From Elusimicrobiota bacterium (GTDB taxonomy: Bacteria; Elusimicrobiota; Elusimicrobia; Elusimicrobiales; UBA9959), in contig JACQYT010000111.1 in assembly GCA_016208085.1 (NCBI GenBank), positions 1 through 46,443 of the forward strand: 46,443 nt of DNA, in the 5' to 3' direction. This document shows positions 32,066 to 40,116 of the stretch, one piece after another. Position 1 is the first letter of the stretch, and each line of letters begins with the position of its first letter. The translations under genes were made by a program, and so were the position numbers. Under the pieces are notes generated by a model. The model was not told where the DNA came from. It did not search any database and saw only the letters and a list, made by a program, of their open reading frames with translations.

Positions 32066-32518
32066 ATGGTTATAATGTTCATATGCACCGGCAACACCTG
32101 CAGAAGCGTGATGGCGCATTATTACGCCGCAAAGTCGGCTTCCGACAGAAAGCTGGATATCAAGGTCATCTCAAGCGGCCTCCAGATAGATAAAGATGCC
32201 CCCATGCCGGCGGCGATCAGGACGATTTTTAAAAAAGAGGGGATCCCGGAAGTAAGCCATGCGCCCGCGAAGATGACCGCTGAAATGGTGAAAGAGGCCG
32301 GCCTGATACTTGCGATGACGCGCGCGCAAAAGGCGGAGATAATAGAGCTGTTCCCCGAAGCCAAAGACAAGGTGCATGCGTTTGTGGAGTACGCCGGCTT
32401 CGGCAGCGCCGATGTGGCCGACCCCTACGGGAGGGAAGAGATATTTTATTTTGAGGCTTTCCGTCTGATAAAAAAAGCCGTTGAAGCCGTGTTTAACAGA
32501 TTGCAGGAAAAGAAGTAG
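32066..32518 (+). CDS. Low-molecular-weight protein tyrosine phosphatase family protein
   Basis: A 150-residue protein taken from ATG 32066. The phosphate-binding loop is FICTGNTCRSVMA, the CX5R motif with nucleophile C7 and R13, and the general acid lies in VADPYGRE near the end. This layout is that of bacterial LMW-PTPases, which dephosphorylate tyrosine kinases of polysaccharide export or arginine-phosphate proteins; ArsC-type arsenate reductases share it. No partner kinase is nearby. Confidence 0.88.
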   Translation: MVIMFICTGNTCRSVMAHYYAAKSASDRKLDIKVISSGLQIDKDAPMPAAIRTIFKKEGIPEVSHAPAKMTAEMVKEAGLILAMTRAQKAEIIELFPEAKDKVHAFVEYAGFGSADVADPYGREEIFYFEAFRLIKKAVEAVFNRLQEKK

Positions 32519-32554
32519 AATAGCTGGACTGAAGGGTTTAAGGAGATAATTCTC

Positions 32555-33805
32555 ATGTACGATGAAATACGCAAGACCGATCCGCAGCTTTATAAAGCCG
32601 TAAAAGGCGAGGTGCTCCGGCAGCAGAACAATCTTGAACTTGTAGCCTCGGAAAACTACGCCTCAAAGGCGGTGCTGGAGGCGCTTGGCTCCGTGCTGAC
32701 CAATAAATACGCGGAAGGCTATCCCGGCCGCCGCTATTACGGCGGCTGCGAATACGTGGATATCGCCGAAAAACTGGCCATTGACCGGGCCAAAAAGCTC
32801 TTCGGCGCAGAACACGCCAATGTCCAGCCGCATTCCGGCACCCAGGCCAATATCGCGGCGTATCTGGCGCTGATCGAGCCCGGGGACACCGTGATGGGCT
32901 TAAACCTCTCCCACGGCGGCCACCTCTCGCACGGCCACCCGCTGAACTTTTCCGGCAGGTATTTTAAGATAGTCACCATGAACGTGCACAAGGACACCGA
33001 ACTTCTGGATTACGATGAAGCCGCGAAAGTGATGGAAAAGGAGCGTCCGAGGCTCGTCATGGCCGGTGCCTCCAATTATTCGCGGGTCTGGGACTGGAAA
33101 CGCCTCAAAAAGATGGCCGACGCCTGGAAGGCATATCTCGTCACCGATATCGCCCACTATGCCGGGCTTATAGCCGCCGGCATCTATCCTTCGCCGGTGG
33201 AATACGCGGACGTCGTCACCACCACCACGCATAAGACCCTGCGGGGGCCCAGGGGTGGGCTGATTCTTTCAAAGGCCGTCTATTCAAAGGCCATAGACCG
33301 CACCAATTTCCCCGGCAACCAGGGCGGGCCGCTTATGCACGCCATTGCCGCCAAGGCCGTCTGTTTCAGGGAAGCGCTTACACCGGCGTTTACGGACTAT
33401 CAGAAGCAGGTGCTCAAAAACGCCCGGAAACTTGCCCGGGAGCTCCAGGCCCGGGGCTACCGGATAGTGGCTGGCGGCACGGACTGCCACCTGATGAGCG
33501 TCGACCTGAGGGCCAAGAACGTGACGGGTAAAGAAGCCGAGGCCGCCCTTTATAAGGCCGGCATCACGGTCAATAGAAACACCATCCCGTACGATCCCCA
33601 GCCGCCGATGGTCGCCAGCGGCGTCAGGATAGGCACGCCGGCGGTCACCACCAGGGGGATGAATGACCGCGACATGGCGGCCATAGCCGATTTCTTCGAC
33701 GACGCCGTTAAGCATAAGAACGAGGATGCGCGCTTGAGAGGGATAGCCGAAAAAGTAAAAGGGCTTTGCGCCAGGTTCCCGGTATATCCCGGTTTTGAAA
33801 AATAA
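32555..33805 (+). CDS. glyA: Serine hydroxymethyltransferase
   Basis: A 416-residue PLP enzyme that converts serine and THF into glycine and methylene-THF. Typical parts are the start [70 protein letters not shown] and the PLP lysine in [19 protein letters not shown]. The length is normal. A strong ribosome site (AAGGAGA) precedes the ATG. It feeds the same one-carbon pool as folD at 20.5 kb. Confidence 0.96.
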   Translation: MYDEIRKTDPQLYKAVKGEVLRQQNNLELVASENYASKAVLEALGSVLTNKYAEGYPGRRYYGGCEYVDIAEKLAIDRAKKLFGAEHANVQPHSGTQANIAAYLALIEPGDTVMGLNLSHGGHLSHGHPLNFSGRYFKIVTMNVHKDTELLDYDEAAKVMEKERPRLVMAGASNYSRVWDWKRLKKMADAWKAYLVTDIAHYAGLIAAGIYPSPVEYADVVTTTTHKTLRGPRGGLILSKAVYSKAIDRTNFPGNQGGPLMHAIAAKAVCFREALTPAFTDYQKQVLKNARKLARELQARGYRIVAGGTDCHLMSVDLRAKNVTGKEAEAALYKAGITVNRNTIPYDPQPPMVASGVRIGTPAVTTRGMNDRDMAAIADFFDDAVKHKNEDARLRGIAEKVKGLCARFPVYPGFEK

Positions 33806-34010
33806 GGTGTTCTAAGAGCTTGTTTTGACTAAAAATTTTTGCGGCAAAAATTTTTATAATGCCCCGACCTTTGGTCGGGGAAACCTTGAGATAAGGGGGA
33901 GTTTGAGGGGGAAAGTAATTTCCCCCTCATCTCCCTGCCTGCCGGCAGGCAGGCGGCACGGGACGCAAGAAAACCCCGTGCCGGGTAGGATAAAATGTTG
34001 CTTCAATATT
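33806..34010. other. Intergenic palindrome cluster after glyA
   Basis: Four inverted repeats follow one another. They are a perfect CCCCGACC/GGTCGGGG stem at 33862-33880, GGGGGAAA/TTTCCCCC near 33908-33928, the palindrome CCTGCCTGCCGGCAGGCAGG at about 33934-33953, and CGGCACGGG/CCCGTGCCG at about 33956-33984. They separate glyA from the convergent small gene and may end both transcripts. Confidence 0.6.
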
Positions 34011-34184
34011 TTATTTAGATTTTTTCCCATCAAAACCAGCGGTGAGCATAGGTATTTCCATAAGGCCCGCAAGGCCGGACTCAAAAGCCCTGCCGGCGGA
34101 AGAAGCATACCTGTCAATCGCATTCAGGAGCTTTATTTTTTTGCCACCAACTCTCAACTGGAAGCCAAGCAGGTCTTTTGCCAT
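34011..34184 (-). CDS. Small protein of 57 residues, unknown function
   Basis: A short gene on the minus strand with a good ribosome site (AGGAGAAATCTAG, then ATG at 34184) and a TAA at 34013-34011. The product begins MAKDLLGFQLRVGGKKIKLL, continues with a helical NAIDRYASSAGRAFESG, then an uncharged stretch (LAGLMEIPMLTAG) and a basic tail. The middle could be an amphipathic helix that touches membranes, but no family is recognised. The upstream DNA holds the 12-bp tandem repeats at 34288-34347. It faces glyA convergently with a palindrome cluster between. Confidence 0.5.
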   Translation of the reverse strand: MAKDLLGFQLRVGGKKIKLLNAIDRYASSAGRAFESGLAGLMEIPMLTAGFDGKKSK

Positions 34185-34287
34185 CTAGATTTCTCCTGGA
34201 ATTATATCGTTAAAATTACACCATTAAGCTTATTTTGCGTTTTGCGGACAAAGTCGGCAAATTGGCCATGGCTTTCAGTTGCTATCC

Positions 34288-34347
34288 GGTAAAAAGCCTG
34301 GTAAAAAGCCTAGTAAAAAGCCTAGTAAAAAGCCCGGTAAAAAGCCG
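34288..34347 (+). repeat. Five tandem 12-bp units (GGTAAAAAGCCT type)
   Basis: Units of the form (G/A)GTAAAAAGCC(T/C) repeat five times without gaps. One plus-strand frame reads them as GKKPGKKPSKKP and so on, but that frame opens only about 20 codons earlier without a start site, so coding is not supported. They lie between the start of the 57-residue gene and the mtnP start. Confidence 0.8.
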
Positions 34348-34410
34348 TGTTTTAAGGCTTTAATTATTGTAAAATCTATGTTTACGGATTTGTCGCTTAT
34401 TTGAGGAAAC

Positions 34411-35274
34411 ATGATGACCGGTAAACCCGTGGCGCATATCGCGGTTATAGGCGGCAGCGGCCTTTATGAGATGCGGGAACTCCGAAATATTAAGGAAATA
34501 AGGGTCAAAACGCCTTTCGGCAATCCTTCAGATGACATTTTAACGGGAAAACTTTCAGGCGTTCCCGTGGCCTTCCTTCCCCGCCACGGCCGCAAACATA
34601 ACATCCTGCCCGGCGAGATAAACCAGCGGGCAAACATGTGGGCGCTGAAATCCCTGGGCGTGAGAACCATAATATCAGTCAGCGCCGTGGGCTCGCTCAG
34701 GCAGGAATTAGCCCCCACCCATTTCGTGTTCCCCGGCCAGTTCGTGGATGAAACCAGGGGCAGGATATCGACCTTTTTCGGCAACGGCATAGCTGGCCAT
34801 GTGCCCATGGCGGAGCCTTTCTGCAAAAAGCTCGCCGAGATGATGTATAAAGAGGCTGAAAAACTCGGCATAAAATCGCATTTCGGCGGCGCCTATTGCT
34901 GTATGGAGGGGCCGGGTTTCTCCACCAAGGCCGAATCCTGTTACCACAGGAAGATGGGCTATTCTGTCATAGGCATGACCGTGGCCACCGAAGCCAAACT
35001 GGCCCGCGAAACCGGCTTCCATTACGCGCCGGTAGCGCTTGTGACCGATTATGACTGCTGGAAAGAGGGCGAAGAGGTGAATCAGGAAAAAGTGATCACC
35101 ACTCTCAAAAAGAATATTGAAAACATCCGCTGCCTGCTGGTGAAAGCCGTCCCCGGGGCCTTGGGGGCCGGCTGCTCCACGAACTGCCCCGAATTCATCA
35201 AAACCTCGGTGTTTACGCGCAGGGAAAATTTTCCTCCCAAGCTTTACAAGGCTCTTAAGCCGATAATCGGGTGA
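34411..35274 (+). CDS. mtnP: 5'-methylthioadenosine phosphorylase family protein
   Basis: A 287-residue purine nucleoside phosphorylase-family enzyme, class 2. The signatures are AVIGGSGLYE at the start, PFGNPSDDI, the phosphate-binding FLPRHGRKHNILPGEINQRANMWALKSLG, SAVGSL, MEGPGFSTKAE and MTVATEAKLARE, with the base-binding TDYDCW near 205. These match the MtnP type, which splits methylthioadenosine to adenine and methylthioribose-1-phosphate. Given the many SAM enzymes in the window, turnover of SAM by-products is a natural role. Two ATGs in a row follow GAGGAAAC; either may start. It is followed 7 bp later by cdd. Confidence 0.9.
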   Translation: MMTGKPVAHIAVIGGSGLYEMRELRNIKEIRVKTPFGNPSDDILTGKLSGVPVAFLPRHGRKHNILPGEINQRANMWALKSLGVRTIISVSAVGSLRQELAPTHFVFPGQFVDETRGRISTFFGNGIAGHVPMAEPFCKKLAEMMYKEAEKLGIKSHFGGAYCCMEGPGFSTKAESCYHRKMGYSVIGMTVATEAKLARETGFHYAPVALVTDYDCWKEGEEVNQEKVITTLKKNIENIRCLLVKAVPGALGAGCSTNCPEFIKTSVFTRRENFPPKLYKALKPIIG

Positions 35275-35281
35275 GCTGATT

Positions 35282-35737
35282 ATGAAAAAAGAAACCAGAG
35301 GCCGCAAGAAGAACAGAAAGACCTGGGCCAACTCTATGCGCAAAAAGCTCATAGAGACGGCAAAGAAAGCCCAGAAAGCCTCTTATTCCCCCTATTCCCG
35401 CTACCCCGTCGGGGCGGCCGTGCTTGCCGAATCCGGCAGGATATACTCCGGCTGTAACGTCGAGAATGCCTCGTTCGGCCTTGCCTGCTGCGCCGAGCGG
35501 GTCGCCGTTTTCAACGCCGTCAGCCACGGCGAAAAAAAGCTCAGGGCCGTCTGCGTGGCGGCCAAGTCGGCCAGGCCCTGCGGCGCCTGCCGGCAGGTGA
35601 TAATAGAATTCGCGCTGAAAGACGCGGAGCTCATATGCGTGGACTGGCAGCCGCTTGAAAAAAAGGAGCAGGTCACCCATGCAAGGGTCTCCAGGCTCCT
35701 ACCCAAACCGTTTAATCCGTCGGAAGCGGGGCTGTGA
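35282..35737 (+). CDS. cdd: Cytidine deaminase
   Basis: A 151-residue enzyme from ATG 35282; a second in-frame ATG at 35336 would give the more usual 133 residues. The zinc site is complete: the catalytic CAE (C70, E72) in GLACCAERVAVFNA, and PCGACRQ (C100, C103). YSPYSRYPVGAA and SGCNVENASFG are the substrate-binding parts. It deaminates cytidine and deoxycytidine to uridines in pyrimidine salvage. The first 18 residues are highly basic and unusual for the family, which favours the later start or an extra N-terminal tail. Confidence 0.93.
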   Translation: MKKETRGRKKNRKTWANSMRKKLIETAKKAQKASYSPYSRYPVGAAVLAESGRIYSGCNVENASFGLACCAERVAVFNAVSHGEKKLRAVCVAAKSARPCGACRQVIIEFALKDAELICVDWQPLEKKEQVTHARVSRLLPKPFNPSEAGL

Positions 35738-35767
35738 AGCGAAAATTGCAGAGCGCAATTTTCGCAA

Positions 35768-35858
35768 GGATAAAGGATGAAGGCTAAAGGATGAGGGTAA
35801 AAACACCGGAAAACAAAGAGATTTTTTCTTCCCTTATCCTTTAGCCTTAAGCCTTCCC
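35768..35858. repeat. Inverted arms of AAGGATAAAGGCT units
   Basis: The left arm (35768-35796) reads AGGATAAAGGATGAAGGCTA and so on. The right arm (35831-35858) reads TTATCCTTTAGCCTTAAGCC. The two form a long imperfect hairpin with about 35 bases between. A GCGAAAATTGC/GCAATTTTCGC stem lies just left at 35738-35766. Confidence 0.75.
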
Positions 35859-35897
35859 GAAAAATTCATCTAAATTTTCCGGGTTAACGGAGGCATC

Positions 35898-36275
35898 ATG
35901 GACGTCAAAACGCTCGGCAAGATAACGAAGTGGATGGAATCCACCGACCTGGAAGAGATAACCTGGAAGAACGGCGCGGACAAAATAAGTCTCAAAGTCA
36001 ACAACTCCCCCGAGGCCCACAGCAAGTTCTCCTCCACGCTTGTGACGATCCCGTCTCCTTCCATAGGCATATTCCGCTTTGCCAGGCCCGGCAAAACCAA
36101 TACGCTTAAAGTGGGGATGGCCGTGAAAAAAGGCGCCGAGCTGGGCGTGGTGGAAGTGGCCAAGGATTTTAAGCCTGTCGCGCCCGGGGCCGACGGCTAC
36201 CTTAAGATCATCTCCGTGGAAGACGGGCAGACCGTCGAATACGGCCAGCCCCTGTTTTTTATAGAGCCGAAATAA
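35898..36275 (+). CDS. Biotin carboxyl carrier protein-like protein with altered biotinylation motif
   Basis: A 125-residue protein aligned along its length with acetyl-CoA carboxylase BCCP: an N-terminal helix pair (KTLGKITKWMESTDLEEITWKNG), a short linker, and a biotinyl domain (IPSPSIGIFRF, VKKGAELGVVEVAKDFKPVAPGADGYL, VEDGQTVEYGQPLFFIE). The usual EAMKM reads EVAKD: the acceptor Lys is kept (K89), but both flanking Met are lost. Biotin ligases rely on those residues, so modification may be reduced, absent, or done by an adapted ligase. The biotin carboxylase gene lies 1.85 kb downstream on the same strand, which supports a carboxylase role. Confidence 0.75.
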   Translation: MDVKTLGKITKWMESTDLEEITWKNGADKISLKVNNSPEAHSKFSSTLVTIPSPSIGIFRFARPGKTNTLKVGMAVKKGAELGVVEVAKDFKPVAPGADGYLKIISVEDGQTVEYGQPLFFIEPK

Positions 36276-36278
36276 AAA

Positions 36279-36392
36279 CTAGTTGATAAGTTGAAAAGTT
36301 TATAAGTTGATAAGTGGCCGGGCTTTACTGGTTTTATCGATCGGCAGCCGGTATATATTCTCCACTTATCAACCTATCAACTTGTCAACTTG
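36279..36392. repeat. Inverted arms of AAGTTGAT units
   Basis: The left arm (36279-36316) reads AGTTGATAAGTTGAAAAGTT and so on. The right arm (36361-36392) reads CCACTTATCAACCTATCAAC and so on. A 45-base spacer separates them. It sits between the BCCP-like gene and the zinc-ribbon protein gene. Confidence 0.75.
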
Positions 36393-36409
36393 CGGTCTTC
36401 CCTTAATTT

Positions 36410-38065
36410 ATGCCACATAAATCCTCGGTCATAAAATGCCCTAAATGCGGATATGAGCCCAATATCATCGGCGATGTCTGCCTGAAGTGCGGCGCAAAGC
36501 TTGAGAAGGTCTGCGGCGGCTGCGGTTTTGCCAACGCCGTGGAAAAGAACTACTGCGACCAGTGCGGCATGGTCATGACCCTGAAGGTCCCCGCAAAACA
36601 GGAGGACGCGAGCGCGCCGCCCCCCCCGCCGCCTCCCCCCGCCGCCGCGGACGGAACGAAACCTCCGGAACAACAAAAATACCGGCTTGAGATGCAGCCT
36701 ATCGAGTCCACGGTGTCCGAGAAAGATATTTCTTTCAGAAAACTTTTTCCGGGCAAACCCGCCGCGCCCGGCGTTCCCGGCGCCGAGGCTCTGAACAAGC
36801 CCGCCCCCCCGGCGGCCGGGGGGAGCCAAAGCCCAAAAGCGACAGGCATACCCGTAAAGATGGCCTCGGTTAAAAAGATCGCGGGCATACTTGTCACCGC
36901 GGGCCTTTTTTGCGCGCTGTGTTTCGTCCTCTACCTGATAGCGGCCCCGCATATCCCCAAATTCATGCTGGAGAGGACCGCTAAAAATTATCTTAAAAAA
37001 CTTTCAACCGGCAGATACGAAGAAGCCTACGCCCTGCTCTCCTCCAATTCCAAAGCGGCCTGTTCCATGACGGATTATGTGAACTATAGCAGGCAGTATT
37101 ACGCGGCGTCGCCGCCCTGGGAGGTGCGGGACGTTTCGGCTTTCGTCATGGCGCCGGAAGCAGCCATGGTAAAATACCAGCTTAAGGAAGGCTCGGCGGC
37201 CTGGCGGACGGACTATATTTCGTTCGTCAAAGAACATGACCGGTGGACCAGGCCCTATATCTGGCTGCTGTTTGAGCCCATAGAATCCGCCATCTCCAAA
37301 CAGGATTACCCCCAGGCGCTGTTTTTGGCGCAGAGGCTCTATCTGACGGATCCCATGGATCCGCGGTCCTCGGGCTACCTTTGCGTTTCCCAATTTTTTA
37401 TGGGGCTTTACGACAGATCGGCAGACTCCTGCAAAAAGACCATCTCCTCGGTCCTGACCTATCCCTCCGGCTTTTCCGCGGGCGAACTGTTCTGGTTCAG
37501 AGTCTATTACGCCGACAGCCTGCGCTTTGTGCAAAAATACGAAGAAGCGCTTAAGGAATATGACGAACTTTTGAAAATGCCCGAGCGGCTGGCGAAGGAG
37601 CAGTGCCCGCTTTACCTGAACCGGGCCGACGCCCTAGTGCGGATGAAAAAATACGACAGCGCCCTTTACGATATGCTGCATGCGGACGCGGTCTGCCCCG
37701 ACGCGAATAAGGCCGAGGTGCTGAAAAAAACGCGCGTCCTGAACGGCGCCGCCATGCAGGAAGCCGTCGACTTCGCCCAGAAGACCAGTCTCAGGCCCGA
37801 CCTGCCGCCGCTGGGGGAGCTGAGGAAAAAAGATTTCGCGGAACTGGCCGCCATGCTGGGCCCCAGGAACATAAAGTTCATGCCGAAAGACAACTGGATA
37901 ACCGCGCATCTCTCCGGGCCCGAATACAGGGTGGTTTTAAGGCAGGAAGGCATAAACCCCCGCACCCGGCAGAAAGATTTTAAGGACCTGTACATGCTTG
38001 TGGTCAACCTGTGGACCGGAGGTATAAAAATTGAAAAAGCCCCGTCCCAGTCCGCGGAGAAGTGA
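36410..38065 (+). CDS. Zinc-ribbon, single-span membrane protein with TPR-like repeats
   Basis: A 551-residue protein. The first 55 residues hold four CxxC pairs (C10/C13, C24/C27, C35/C38, C49/C52), forming two zinc ribbons. A Pro-rich linker follows (to about 145), then one membrane span (about 150-178, GILVTAGLFCALCFVLYLIA). Next is an NTF2-like or DUF4878-type segment (about 190-265, YLKKLSTGRYEEAYALLSS), then TPR-like helical pairs (about 285-440). The shape suggests a cytoplasmic metal-binding head on a large external domain. It lies between the BCCP-like and accC genes, but its role is unknown. Confidence 0.8.
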   Translation: MPHKSSVIKCPKCGYEPNIIGDVCLKCGAKLEKVCGGCGFANAVEKNYCDQCGMVMTLKVPAKQEDASAPPPPPPPPAAADGTKPPEQQKYRLEMQPIESTVSEKDISFRKLFPGKPAAPGVPGAEALNKPAPPAAGGSQSPKATGIPVKMASVKKIAGILVTAGLFCALCFVLYLIAAPHIPKFMLERTAKNYLKKLSTGRYEEAYALLSSNSKAACSMTDYVNYSRQYYAASPPWEVRDVSAFVMAPEAAMVKYQLKEGSAAWRTDYISFVKEHDRWTRPYIWLLFEPIESAISKQDYPQALFLAQRLYLTDPMDPRSSGYLCVSQFFMGLYDRSADSCKKTISSVLTYPSGFSAGELFWFRVYYADSLRFVQKYEEALKEYDELLKMPERLAKEQCPLYLNRADALVRMKKYDSALYDMLHADAVCPDANKAEVLKKTRVLNGAAMQEAVDFAQKTSLRPDLPPLGELRKKDFAELAAMLGPRNIKFMPKDNWITAHLSGPEYRVVLRQEGINPRTRQKDFKDLYMLVVNLWTGGIKIEKAPSQSAEK

Positions 38066-38127
38066 CAGGGAAAGTGTAGAGTGTAGAGTTGAGTATCGAC
38101 TGGATTTAAAACCGGAGGCTTTCCCCC

Positions 38128-39486
38128 ATGTTTAACAAGATCCTGGTGGCCAACCGCGGCGAGATAGCCATAAGAGTCATGAGAACGCTCAGGGAAATGG
38201 GCGTCAGATCGGTGGCCGTCTATTCCGAGGCCGACCGCTCATGCCTGCATGTCAGGGAGGCCGACGAGGCCGTTTGCATAGGGCCGGCGCCGGCCAGGGA
38301 AAGCTATCTTCAGATCCCCGCCATGCTATCGGCGGCCGCGATAACAGGCGCCGAGGCCGTGCACCCGGGCTACGGGTTTCTTTCCGAGAACGCCGCCTTT
38401 TCCGCCGCCTGCGCGAAGAACGGCCTCGTGTTCATCGGCCCCGGCCCCCGGGCCATAGAGCTGCTCGGCCATAAAGCCAGCGCTAGAAAGCTGGCTGTCA
38501 AGGGCGGCATCCCCGTCACGCCGGGCACCAAAGACTGCGTCTCAAAGGATCTCCTGAAAGAAGCCGAGAAGCTAGGGTTCCCGATAATGATAAAAGCCGC
38601 GGCGGGCGGCGGCGGAAAAGGCATAAGGATAGTCAGGGAAAAGGAAAAACTCGCCCAGGAATGCGAGTTGGCCTCCTCGGAAGCCGCGGCCGCTTTCGGG
38701 AACGGCGAGGTCTATTTTGAAAAATACCTGGAGCGCCCCCGCCATATCGAGGTGCAGTTCGCGCGCGACTCCAGAGGCAACGTCGTGGCTTTCCCGGAGC
38801 GCGACTGTTCCATCCAGCGCCGGCACCAGAAACTGCTGGAGGAGTCGCCCTCGCCCGCCGTCGGCTGCCAACTGCGCGACAAGCTTGAAGACGCCGCCAT
38901 CCGGCTCGCCGACACGGCCGGTTATGTGGGAGTGGGCACGGTGGAATTCCTTATGGACAGACAGGGGGATTTTTATTTCATGGAGGTCAACACCCGCCTG
39001 CAGGTGGAGCACCCCGTGACCGAGGCCATAACCATGGCGGACCTGGTAAAAGAGCAGGTCCTGATAGCGGCGGGGGAATGCCTGAGCTCAAAGCCCGCGA
39101 AGGCCGCCGCTTTTCACGGGCACGCGATAGAGCACCGGATAAACGCCGAAGACTTCTCCAAAAATTTCGCGCCTTCTACGGGCCGCGTAGAGGAGTGGCT
39201 GGCCCCGGGCGGCCCCGGCATCCGGCTGGACACTCATATGTACCAGGGCTATACTTTGCCGGTCTATTACGACTCATGCATGGCCAAACTGATAGTGTGG
39301 GCGAGCGACCGCGCCGCCGCCATCGCCAGATCCCGCAGGGCCCTGGCCGAATTCAGTGTGTCCGGCGTCTCCACTACCATAGATGTCCACAAAATGATAG
39401 TGGACAGCCCCCAGTTCCAGGCCGGGGACGTGGATACCGGGTTTATGGAAAGACTGCTTAAGAATAGGGTAGAGGGTAGAGGGTAG
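38128..39486 (+). CDS. accC: Biotin carboxylase subunit of acetyl-CoA carboxylase
   Basis: A 452-residue ATP-grasp enzyme that carboxylates the biotin of the carrier protein. The signatures are complete: ILVANRGEIAIRVMRT, YGFLSEN, the glycine loop KAAAGGGGKGIRIV, RHIEVQF, ERDCSIQRRHQKLLEESP, FMEVNTRLQVEHPVTE and GHAIEHRINAED. The length is normal. The final residues, RVEGRG, are encoded by the first GGGTAGA units of an intergenic repeat, so the native stop has been moved. It presumably works with the upstream BCCP-like protein. No accA or accD is in the window. Confidence 0.95.
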   Translation: MFNKILVANRGEIAIRVMRTLREMGVRSVAVYSEADRSCLHVREADEAVCIGPAPARESYLQIPAMLSAAAITGAEAVHPGYGFLSENAAFSAACAKNGLVFIGPGPRAIELLGHKASARKLAVKGGIPVTPGTKDCVSKDLLKEAEKLGFPIMIKAAAGGGGKGIRIVREKEKLAQECELASSEAAAAFGNGEVYFEKYLERPRHIEVQFARDSRGNVVAFPERDCSIQRRHQKLLEESPSPAVGCQLRDKLEDAAIRLADTAGYVGVGTVEFLMDRQGDFYFMEVNTRLQVEHPVTEAITMADLVKEQVLIAAGECLSSKPAKAAAFHGHAIEHRINAEDFSKNFAPSTGRVEEWLAPGGPGIRLDTHMYQGYTLPVYYDSCMAKLIVWASDRAAAIARSRRALAEFSVSGVSTTIDVHKMIVDSPQFQAGDVDTGFMERLLKNRVEGRG

Positions 39487-39563
39487 AGGGTAGAGGGTAG
39501 AGGGTACAGTTATAAGGAACTCCTTACCCTATACCCTAAACCCTCTACCCTATACCCTACTGT
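39464..39563. repeat. Inverted arms of GGGTAGA heptamers
   Basis: The left arm has seven near-perfect GGGTAGA heptamers (39464-39508). After a 20-base loop the right arm carries the inverse (CCCTATA, CCCTAAA, CCCTCTA) up to 39563. The left arm encodes the last residues and the stop of accC. The right arm touches the start of the next gene. Confidence 0.85.
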
Positions 39564-39564
39564 T

Positions 39565-40074
39565 ATGAACACAAAGCGTAAAATCCTGACCCTTAAAAAA
39601 GCCGCCGCCCGGCGCCGAATTGCCCGCCTGGCCGGGAAAAAGACCGTTTTTACCAACGGGGTCTTCGACCTGCTCCACTGCGGCCATGTCGCCCTGCTGG
39701 AGAAAGCCAGATCCATGGGAAATATCCTTATAGTGGGCGTGAACACGGACGCTTCCGTGCGCAGGTTCAAAGGACCAGCGCGTCCGCTTAACCGGCTGCG
39801 GGACCGCGCCCGGGTCCTGGCCGCGCTGGAGGCGGTGGATATGGTGGTGGCGTTCGGCCGGGATACGCCGTATGAACTGCTGAAAGTCCTGAAACCGGAT
39901 ATCCTGGTCAAAGGGGCGGATTACGGGGCCGGCCAGATAGTGGGCAGGGAATTCGCCGGGCGCACCGTAAGGGCGCCCCTTGTGAAGGGGATATCCACCA
40001 CCGGTCTTATAGAAAGGCTGAAGGCTGAGGGTTTTCAGCATTCCTTAAACAGGAAAGGGCGTTTTCCTGTGTAA
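39565..40074 (+). CDS. rfaE2: RfaE2/HldE-type nucleotidyltransferase domain protein
   Basis: A 169-residue protein of the cytidylyltransferase fold. The nucleotide-binding motif is VFTNGVFDLLHCGHVALLEKA, with HxGH at 38-41, followed by VGVNTDASVRRFKGPARPLN, VVAFGRDTPYELL, DILVKGADY and GISTTGLIERL. It matches the stand-alone second domain of HldE, which adenylates heptose-1-phosphate for LPS-core heptose. The kinase half is not adjacent. This supports an outer membrane with heptose-bearing glycans, if the substrate is conserved. Confidence 0.9.
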   Translation: MNTKRKILTLKKAAARRRIARLAGKKTVFTNGVFDLLHCGHVALLEKARSMGNILIVGVNTDASVRRFKGPARPLNRLRDRARVLAALEAVDMVVAFGRDTPYELLKVLKPDILVKGADYGAGQIVGREFAGRTVRAPLVKGISTTGLIERLKAEGFQHSLNRKGRFPV

Positions 40075-40116
40075 ATTAAGGCTCAAAATTTAATAAAATA
40101 GTATGATACCCTGATT

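Noticed and set aside
34201-34206. TATAAT as promoter of the 57-residue gene
   Set aside because: The predicted transcription start would fall inside the ribosome site, leaving no usable leader.
33825-34292. 155-residue plus-strand frame
   Set aside because: Runs through the palindrome cluster and antisense to the better-supported 57-residue gene.
39464-39563. Telomere-like (TTTAGGG-type) repeat
   Set aside because: Units are GGGTAGA/CCCTATA in inverted arms inside a bacterial operon; other sites have unrelated units in the same layout.
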